This document shows positions 1-4,167 of a stretch of 6,927 nt of DNA, in pieces. The notes under the pieces are model-generated. The model saw only the letters and a list, made by a program, of their open reading frames with translations, did no database searches and was not told the origin of the DNA. How positions within the stretch are numbered: position 1 is the first letter of the stretch; each line of letters opens with the position of its first letter. The position numbers and the translations under genes are program-made. Origin of the DNA: UBA3792 sp964426415 (GTDB taxonomy: Bacteria; Bacillota; Clostridia; Christensenellales; CAG-138); contig CAYRQM010000060.1 in the NCBI GenBank assembly GCA_964426415.1, positions 1-6,927 on the forward strand, given 5' to 3'.

Positions 1-52
1 GGTGCAATCGCTGTAAGACAGGTGCATTGTATCAATCATCGTGTTCTTTGCC

Positions 53-89
53 ATACAACAAGACCACCCTTGGGGTGGTTTTGTTGTAT
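53..89 (+). terminator. Rho-independent terminator of an upstream gene outside the window
   Basis: An almost perfect 17-bp inverted repeat (53-69 with 73-89) closes on a 3-nt loop. Its GC-rich core is ACCACCC/GGGTGGT, and the 3' side then runs into the T-rich TTTGTTGTATT. The single imperfection is a G-U wobble when read on the plus strand but a C-A mismatch on the minus strand, which favours plus-strand function. It would end a plus-strand gene to the left. One plus frame stops with TAA at 14-16, about 37 nt before the stem, which fits but is too short to prove a gene end. Confidence 0.7.
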
Positions 90-101
90 TGACGAAAGGG
101 A

Positions 102-413
102 GGGACTCGAAGACGCGGCGGCAAACGTAGTGTTGCCGCAAAATTGCCGCAGTGCGGCGATTTTAGCGGACGGCTTTTGCACATAAGCCCAAGTGCGCAG
201 CATGGAATGCAAGCACGCGCGGCTGAAATGTGCAAAAGGAGTCCCACCACCCAATGAAATTTGCCCTTGCGGGCAAGTGAAATACGCCTGCGGCGCATGA
301 AATAGCTGCGCTGTAAAATGTGCCGCGGCACATAAGGGCAAAATTTAACACTACGTACGAAGTGCCGTAGAATCTCCCGCTTGCGTGCGAGATCCTTCGC
401 CAAAGCGCAGGAT
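102..413. repeat. Array of small inverted repeats with TGAAAT spacers (intergenic repeat element)
   Basis: This non-coding stretch is packed with hairpins. They include 118-124/133-139 (GCGGCAA/TTGCCGC), 140-150/154-164 (11-bp stem, AGT loop), 175-184/228-237 (TTTTGCACAT and its complement, with AGCC/GGCT further inside), 261-266/271-276, 285-288/292-295, 304-306/310-312, a perfect 14-bp palindrome at 319-332, and 392-400/405-413 (one mismatch). Several are separated by TGAAAT or TAAAAT at 224, 255, 278, 298 and 314. Longer pairs link the ends: 126-134 with 347-355, and 102-108 with 239-245. The last hairpin (ATCCTTCGC...GCGCAGGAT) resembles a repeat I recall as common between genes in gut Clostridia. 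Function and mobility are unknown. Confidence 0.7.
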
Positions 414-447
414 GACATGAGCGGTTTTCACGTTCCTTTCCCGAAAA

Positions 448-521
448 TCGTGTACGCGGGTGTTCCCGCAAAAGGTTGGTAGCGCCGCAACCCAAAGCCG
501 TGTGAACGGATGTTCCCGCAA
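448..521. repeat. Degenerate direct repeat pair
   Basis: Two 24-nt copies at 448-471 and 498-521 match at 19 of 24 positions and share an identical 11-nt end, TGTTCCCGCAA. Their starts lie exactly 50 bp apart. The second copy directly abuts the left end of the inverted-repeat element at 522. No coding potential is seen; this is probably part of the same intergenic repeat cluster. Confidence 0.5.
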
Positions 522-700
522 GTAGGGGACGATGCCCACATCGTCCCGAATATTGCATAATCCGAAACCGGATCGGTGGTGCAAAAACATATCCGTGACA
601 TGATCGGCAATGATATCTGTTTAATCATGCCAAACCATATTCCTCTGATCTTCCATATTTCCGATACGGAGAACGGGACGATGTGGGCATCGTCCCCTAC
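522..700. mobile_element. MITE-like element with perfect 27-bp terminal inverted repeats
   Basis: Positions 522-548 are the exact reverse complement of 674-700, a 27-bp identity. Each end is itself a hairpin: GGGACGATG pairs with CATCGTCCC around a 4-nt loop (526-547 and 675-696). The 125-bp interior has no convincing gene and contains further short palindromes at 560-573, 599-604/624-629 and 660-670. Small size, palindromic ends and lack of a transposase fit a miniature inverted-repeat element. The flanks show at most an AA on each side (520-521 and 701-702), so a target duplication is not proven. The right-end hairpin lies about 80 bp beyond the stop of the minus-strand lipoprotein gene and could also end its transcript, although it lacks a clear U tract. 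Confidence 0.55.
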
Positions 701-776
701 AACAACACATTCACAATGCCAACGGCAAACTTTCCCATCTGCAGGACAGTTCACGCATTGGCGCGTTCCCGCTGCG

Positions 777-2918
777 TCACCCTTGATTGAACAGCGGGGA
801 GAGTGCGGCGGCGTAGGTTTGCAGCACGCGCAGCACATACTTGTCCCAGTGGCGCGCATCGGCTGTAGCGCTGCCAAACACATAGTCCTCCTGCCCGTAG
901 TCCAACACGTCAAAGCCCGGCGTCGCCTTGCTTGCGCCTGCCGTGCGATACGCTGCCGCATCGGCAAGCGAGAAGGACACGACGCCGTCCTCGCAGCTTG
1001 CCCAGCTGCTGATGTTCGTTCCCGTTGCCGCCGTTGCCGTGCCGTTTGTCGTTTGCTGCACTGCGGCGGGTTTTTCGACCTGAACGGCGCCTTCCACATA
1101 CTTGCCGAACATCTCGTCCACATAAAGTACCAGCGATTCGCCCAAGATTTCGGAGGGCACATGCCCGCCGTCCCATTGCCATTCGATCTTGGCGTCCGTT
1201 CCCGCGTTTTGCCATGCGATCTGCAGATTGAGCGAAGCGAACAGGGACATATCGCCCTCCGCCGCGCCCATCATGATGCGCGTCCAAGTGGGGTTTTGCG
1301 TCCCGTCCGCGCCGACATAGTTGAGCGGATCGTACAGCGCCACGATGTTGTTGCCGTATGCGTCGCCCGCTTCCACCGCGGCGACGTCGGCTTCGTATGC
1401 TGCCACCAATTCTTCGTAAGAGGCGTAATTCGCGGAATCCGTGCTGCCGCTTGCGGACTGGGTCGTGCCCTTGTCGGGCGTGCCGACGACGTCGCCCATG
1501 CCCGCATTGTCCGCCGCCCCGTCGGGCCGCGTGCCGCTCGGCGGCGTTTGCCCATCGGGCATGGTGCCGCTCGGTGCGCCGCCCATGCCGCCCATGCCGC
1601 CCGTGGAAGTGGATTTTGCATAGCGTCCTTCCAAGAACGCTGCGGTCTTGTCGGCGGTCGTCATGGCTGCCACCGCCGCGTCGGTCATCGCGGCGCCGTC
1701 TGCGTCAAACCATGTCCAGCCCTCGGCATAGTCCAAGTTGTCCACATACCATTGCAGGTTTTGCACGAACGTGTCCAAATAGAGCGTGAGATAGCTGCCG
1801 CCATAGCCGTTCGTCTCGGCGTAGGCGGTTTCGTCGTATTCGATGGTCAGCGCCACGGTGTCGTCGGTATCGCCGTCCCCGTTCAAATCGAAGCCCACCA
1901 AGGATTCCGCAGCGGACAGGTTTTGCGCGTTGAGATATTCCATGTATTCCGCGGAAAGGTACTGTGCAAGCTGCTTTTGAAAGGCGGTGTTAAAATCGTA
2001 ATCGGCGTCCAAATAATACTCAAACGCCATGGTCAGATCGGCTTCCGCCAGCGAGGTGATGGCGCTGTACGCCACGCAGCCCCACACGCCGTCCGACAGC
2101 GCAACGTCGGTGCCGTCGATGGACACGGTGGTGGAATAGCTGCCGTCTGCGTTTTGCGTCACGCCCACCGCGCCTGCCGCCGCTTCGTACGGATAAAACG
2201 CGGGATTGTCGGAGGTCGCCGCCAGCATGGTGGCGTGTGCGCCGCCGCCCGAACCGCCCGTGGATACGAAATACTCCACGCTGCCGGGCAGATTGCCGAG
2301 CAGGATGTTGTACTTGACAAAGCGCACCGCGTTCTTTTGATCGACCAGACAGCAGGGCGCGTCGCCCGTGTAGACGGTGTTCCCGCTGTCGTCCGTGACG
2401 GTATCCTGCTTGCCGCGGTTGCCGCAGGCGACGTTGACATAGCCATCGGCGGCATAGGCGGAGGAAGCGGTTTGATTGCTTTGCGCGCTGTAACCCGCCG
2501 CGCCCGTGTTGACGATGACGGGCGCCGTGGCGGCGGTGTAGACCTGCCCGTTGGTACTGACAACCGTGGCGTCATAGTCGATCACAAGACTGCCGTTGAC
2601 CGCGCCGGACGCATCCGCTGCAGCGACGTCCGCCGTTTTGTCGCCGTCCGTGTCGACGCCCTTGACGTAAGCGCCGGGTACGCAGACGGAAACGCCCTGC
2701 TCGTCGGGAATTTCCGGATTCGTCACCGCGCAGACGATGGAAAGCGTCCAGCAATCCGCGCCCGCGTCGTATGTCCAGCTCTGTTCCGCATTGTTGGCAA
2801 GATTCAAAAAAGATGCGGCGTCCGTCGTTTCGTCCGTGGACGCGCTGCGCGTGCCGCAGCCAAACAGACCGCCCAACAAAAGGGTTGCCGCCAAAGCGGC
2901 GCAAAGGATTTTCTTCAT
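777..2918 (-). CDS. Secreted lipoprotein, bacterial tannase-like alpha/beta hydrolase (subtype A tannase type)
   Basis: This 713-aa protein begins with a lipoprotein signal peptide (MKK, hydrophobic run, lipobox LFGC with lipidated Cys21), so it should sit on the outer face of the membrane. The body matches the pattern I know from bacterial tannase/feruloyl-esterase hydrolases: a VPGAY strand near 80, GYVNVACGNRG near 159-169 (oxyanion region), and DQKNAVRFVKYN followed by the nucleophile elbow GGSGGG with Ser223. YPYEAAAGA follows at 242-250. The likely triad partners are Asp556 (GAAEGD) and His586 (WQWDGGH), spaced as in characterised tannases. A Gly/Met/Pro/Ser linker (about 437-500) interrupts the domain, and two Asp-rich loops (89-97, 344-353) look calcium-binding. 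The ATG at 2918 is chosen for its AGGAAGGTG ribosome site 8 nt upstream; a longer TTG start at 2948 lacks one. It would cleave ester bonds. The substrate, gallate or otherwise, is not determined. Confidence 0.8.
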   Translation of the reverse strand: MKKILCAALAATLLLGGLFGCGTRSASTDETTDAASFLNLANNAEQSWTYDAGADCWTLSIVCAVTNPEIPDEQGVSVCVPGAYVKGVDTDGDKTADVAAADASGAVNGSLVIDYDATVVSTNGQVYTAATAPVIVNTGAAGYSAQSNQTASSAYAADGYVNVACGNRGKQDTVTDDSGNTVYTGDAPCCLVDQKNAVRFVKYNILLGNLPGSVEYFVSTGGSGGGAHATMLAATSDNPAFYPYEAAAGAVGVTQNADGSYSTTVSIDGTDVALSDGVWGCVAYSAITSLAEADLTMAFEYYLDADYDFNTAFQKQLAQYLSAEYMEYLNAQNLSAAESLVGFDLNGDGDTDDTVALTIEYDETAYAETNGYGGSYLTLYLDTFVQNLQWYVDNLDYAEGWTWFDADGAAMTDAAVAAMTTADKTAAFLEGRYAKSTSTGGMGGMGGAPSGTMPDGQTPPSGTRPDGAADNAGMGDVVGTPDKGTTQSASGSTDSANYASYEELVAAYEADVAAVEAGDAYGNNIVALYDPLNYVGADGTQNPTWTRIMMGAAEGDMSLFASLNLQIAWQNAGTDAKIEWQWDGGHVPSEILGESLVLYVDEMFGKYVEGAVQVEKPAAVQQTTNGTATAATGTNISSWASCEDGVVSFSLADAAAYRTAGASKATPGFDVLDYGQEDYVFGSATADARHWDKYVLRVLQTYAAALSPLFNQG

Positions 2919-2970
2919 AAGAAAAACACCTTCCTGCGTAAATATCAATCACAGTGTACCGCGTGTTTCT

Positions 2971-3000
2971 AAAATGAAAAGAAAGAACGGCGCCGTCTTT
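2971..3000 (-). terminator. Possible terminator after the TetR gene
   Basis: On the minus strand, about 40 nt past the tetR stop, AAAGACG and CGTTCTTT can pair around GCGC (3000 down to 2982). A pyrimidine-rich CTTTTCATTTT follows. The stem is imperfect, with a bulged T. If real, it would separate tetR transcription from the tannase-like gene, which starts at 2918. Read-through cannot be excluded. Confidence 0.35.
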
Positions 3001-3041
3001 GGGATTTTTTCAAAATTGCCCACAGCCGCGTACGGGCGGCG

Positions 3042-3620
3042 TCATGCGTTCGCCTTTGCCGAAAGCGCTGCGGGGATGGACGTGCGCAAAATGAGCAGCA
3101 GGTTGTGCACCGCCGTTTCCCGCGCATAGGGGAAGTCCGCGTTGCACAGATTGATGAGGCTGCCCGCAATGGCTTCGGTGTAGAAATCCGCAAGGAAGCG
3201 CTTGAAATCCGCGTCCGCCTTAACGTGCGCGTCGGCTTCCGCGCCGTCGATGACTGTGGAAACCATGTCGATGAAATCAGAATAGAAGAAGCGGCGCATC
3301 TCCTCTCTGCCGATGGCGTCATAGGCGCAGGAAAGGATGTGGCGGTTGGCGTTCACATAATCCACCACAAAGGTCACGGCGTCCTCCGCGTTCATCAGCA
3401 GGTCGAAGCTCTTGATCACCTCGACCGTCTCTTGCTCCAGCATCCATTTCAGAAGCGCATAGATGTCCTCGAAATGATAGTAAAACGTCTTGCGGTTGAC
3501 GCCGCAGTCGTTGACGATGTCGTTGATGGTAATTTTGGAAAAGGGCTTCTCCCGCATGCTCTTCTTCAGCGATTCTGCAAGCGCCCGCTTTCTCTTTTCT
3601 GTCGTTGCGTCGTAGGACAT
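3042..3620 (-). CDS. TetR/AcrR family transcriptional regulator
   Basis: This 192-aa protein has the standard TetR size and layout. The N-terminal DNA-binding helices are clear: residues 8-22 form helix 1 (KRKRALAESLKKSM), and FSKITINDIVNDCGVNRKTFYYHF (27-50) is the helix-turn-helix with the typical G-V-N-R-K-T-F-Y-Y-H-F recognition helix. The remaining 140 residues are an alpha-helical ligand and dimerisation domain with no recognisable ligand pocket signature. The ATG at 3620 is preferred because GAGGTG lies 7 nt upstream; an in-frame GTG at 3629 falls inside that ribosome site. The gene is divergent from the MMPL operon beginning at 3838, the usual arrangement for a local repressor of an exporter, and probably represses itself as well. 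The target and inducer are inferred, not seen. Confidence 0.92.
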   Translation of the reverse strand: MSYDATTEKRKRALAESLKKSMREKPFSKITINDIVNDCGVNRKTFYYHFEDIYALLKWMLEQETVEVIKSFDLLMNAEDAVTFVVDYVNANRHILSCAYDAIGREEMRRFFYSDFIDMVSTVIDGAEADAHVKADADFKRFLADFYTEAIAGSLINLCNADFPYARETAVHNLLLILRTSIPAALSAKANA

Positions 3621-3641
3621 TCGATTCACCTCGTTTTTACC

Positions 3642-3669
3642 ATTTTACCCGACTTTGCCCAAAACACAA
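3642..3669 (-). promoter_or_regulatory. Probable tetR promoter
   Basis: On the minus strand, TTGTGT (3669-3664) and TAAAAT (3647-3642) are separated by 16 bp. The -10 matches consensus at five of six positions and the -35 at three. Transcription would start only about 15 nt before the tetR ATG, leaving just enough leader for the GAGGTG ribosome site. Confidence 0.5.
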
Positions 3670-3677
3670 GGGGCAAA
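3654..3677. promoter_or_regulatory. Candidate operator palindrome over the tetR promoter
   Basis: TTTGCCC (3654-3660) and GGGCAAA (3671-3677) form an inverted repeat with a 10-bp spacer. It covers the -35 hexamer and part of the spacer of the proposed tetR promoter. A second, imperfect inverted repeat overlaps it (3673-3682 with 3690-3700, GCAAAACGGG against CCCGATTTTGC). Size and position suit TetR autoregulation, but nothing in the sequence proves binding. Confidence 0.35.
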
Positions 3678-3736
3678 ACGGGATAAGTGCCCGATTTTGC
3701 TTCGCGGTTTCGTTTCCCCAATCTTGCCCATGTGTC

Positions 3737-3764
3737 CGCATTTGCGAAAAACCTCCCATTTGGG
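3737..3764. promoter_or_regulatory. Pair of related 10-bp palindromes in the divergent control region
   Basis: CGCATTTGCG (3737-3746) and CCCATTTGGG (3755-3764) are 10-bp palindromes apart from the TT centre. They share the form C-N-C-A-T-T-T-G-N-G, and their centres are 18 bp apart. They lie between the tetR promoter and the plus-strand operon, so they are candidate operator half-units for the divergent TetR or another regulator. Short palindromes can arise by chance. Confidence 0.3.
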
Positions 3765-3799
3765 CGATTTTGGCCGTGTGCCTTTCGCTTGCCAACGGA

Positions 3800-3805
3800 T
3801 AGAAT
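3800..3805 (+). promoter_or_regulatory. Weak -10 candidate for the plus-strand operon
   Basis: TAGAAT matches the -10 consensus at five of six positions and lies 32 nt before the ATG at 3838. No acceptable -35 is seen 16-18 bp upstream, where TGTGCC stands. The promoter may therefore need an activator, or may lie elsewhere in 3670-3820. This is only a candidate. Confidence 0.25.
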
Positions 3806-3837
3806 GAAACAAATTGGACAGGCGGTGAAAGCACGAC

Positions 3838-4167
3838 ATGAAAAACGGAATGTACCGATACGCAATCGAGATGAAGGCGCCCATGGGGGCGCGGCACGGG
3901 CTGCTGGCTTTGGAGGTTTGCGGCGAGACCCTTTTGGGGACGCTCACGCTCTTTCGGCAAACGCTGCCCATCCGCACCGGTTCCTGCGTCGGCAATCGGG
4001 TGTGGTTTTCGGGTGAGATGCGCACGCTTTTGTACACGCTGCCGTATCAGGCGGAGGGCGTCCTCTCGCTCGCATCCGCGACGCTGACGGTGCAGACGGA
4101 AAAGGGCTGCTTCCCCATGACGGGAACGGCGCTCGTCCCGCCCGCGGGAGAAGGAACGCAAGCATGA
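3838..4167 (+). CDS. Small beta-rich protein of unknown function, first gene of the MMPL operon
   Basis: I do not recognise a named family for this 109-aa protein. It has no signal peptide or membrane segment, so it should be cytoplasmic. The sequence reads as a string of short beta strands separated by glycines and turns (MYRYAIEMKAPMGARHG, then LLALEVCGETLLGTLTLF, VWFSGEMRTLLYTLPYQAEG, VLSLASATLTVQ, CFPMTGTAL), suggesting a small barrel or sandwich. Three cysteines (28, 50, 91) show no metal-binding spacing. The ATG at 3838 has AGGCGGTGA 9 nt upstream; Met5 is a weaker alternative. The stop overlaps the transporter start in ATGA (4164-4167), so the two are probably translationally coupled. 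That coupling suggests a role with the transporter, perhaps as an accessory or substrate-binding protein. This role is inferred from position only. Confidence 0.8.
   Translation: MKNGMYRYAIEMKAPMGARHGLLALEVCGETLLGTLTLFRQTLPIRTGSCVGNRVWFSGEMRTLLYTLPYQAEGVLSLASATLTVQTEKGCFPMTGTALVPPAGEGTQA

Noticed and set aside
91..113. GGGAGGGACTCGAAG, which resembles the complement of a tRNA T-arm
   Set aside because: No acceptor stem, anticodon arm or D-arm can be built around it on either strand. It is better explained as part of the hairpin array.
1..185. Plus-strand open frame from the window edge to TAA at 183-185
   Set aside because: It runs straight through the terminator hairpin and into the repeat array, and the translation shows no family pattern. 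An upstream gene ending before the terminator is more likely.
102..413. Possible CRISPR array because of recurring TGAAAT and short palindromes
   Set aside because: The conserved units are only 6 nt, spacing is irregular (about 16-31 nt), and the supposed spacers are themselves palindromic. No cas gene is present.
2919..2969. Possible promoter for the tannase-like gene (TACACT or GATATT as -10)
   Set aside because: No paired -35 with acceptable spacing was found, so it is not listed as a feature, although a promoter in this gap remains possible.
576..2972. Plus-strand open frame of about 800 codons antisense to the tannase-like gene
   Set aside because: Its translation is Arg/Ala/His/Val-rich with no domain pattern or suitable ribosome site, while the minus strand has a signal peptide, lipobox and catalytic motifs. 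The long frame follows from GC-rich third positions.
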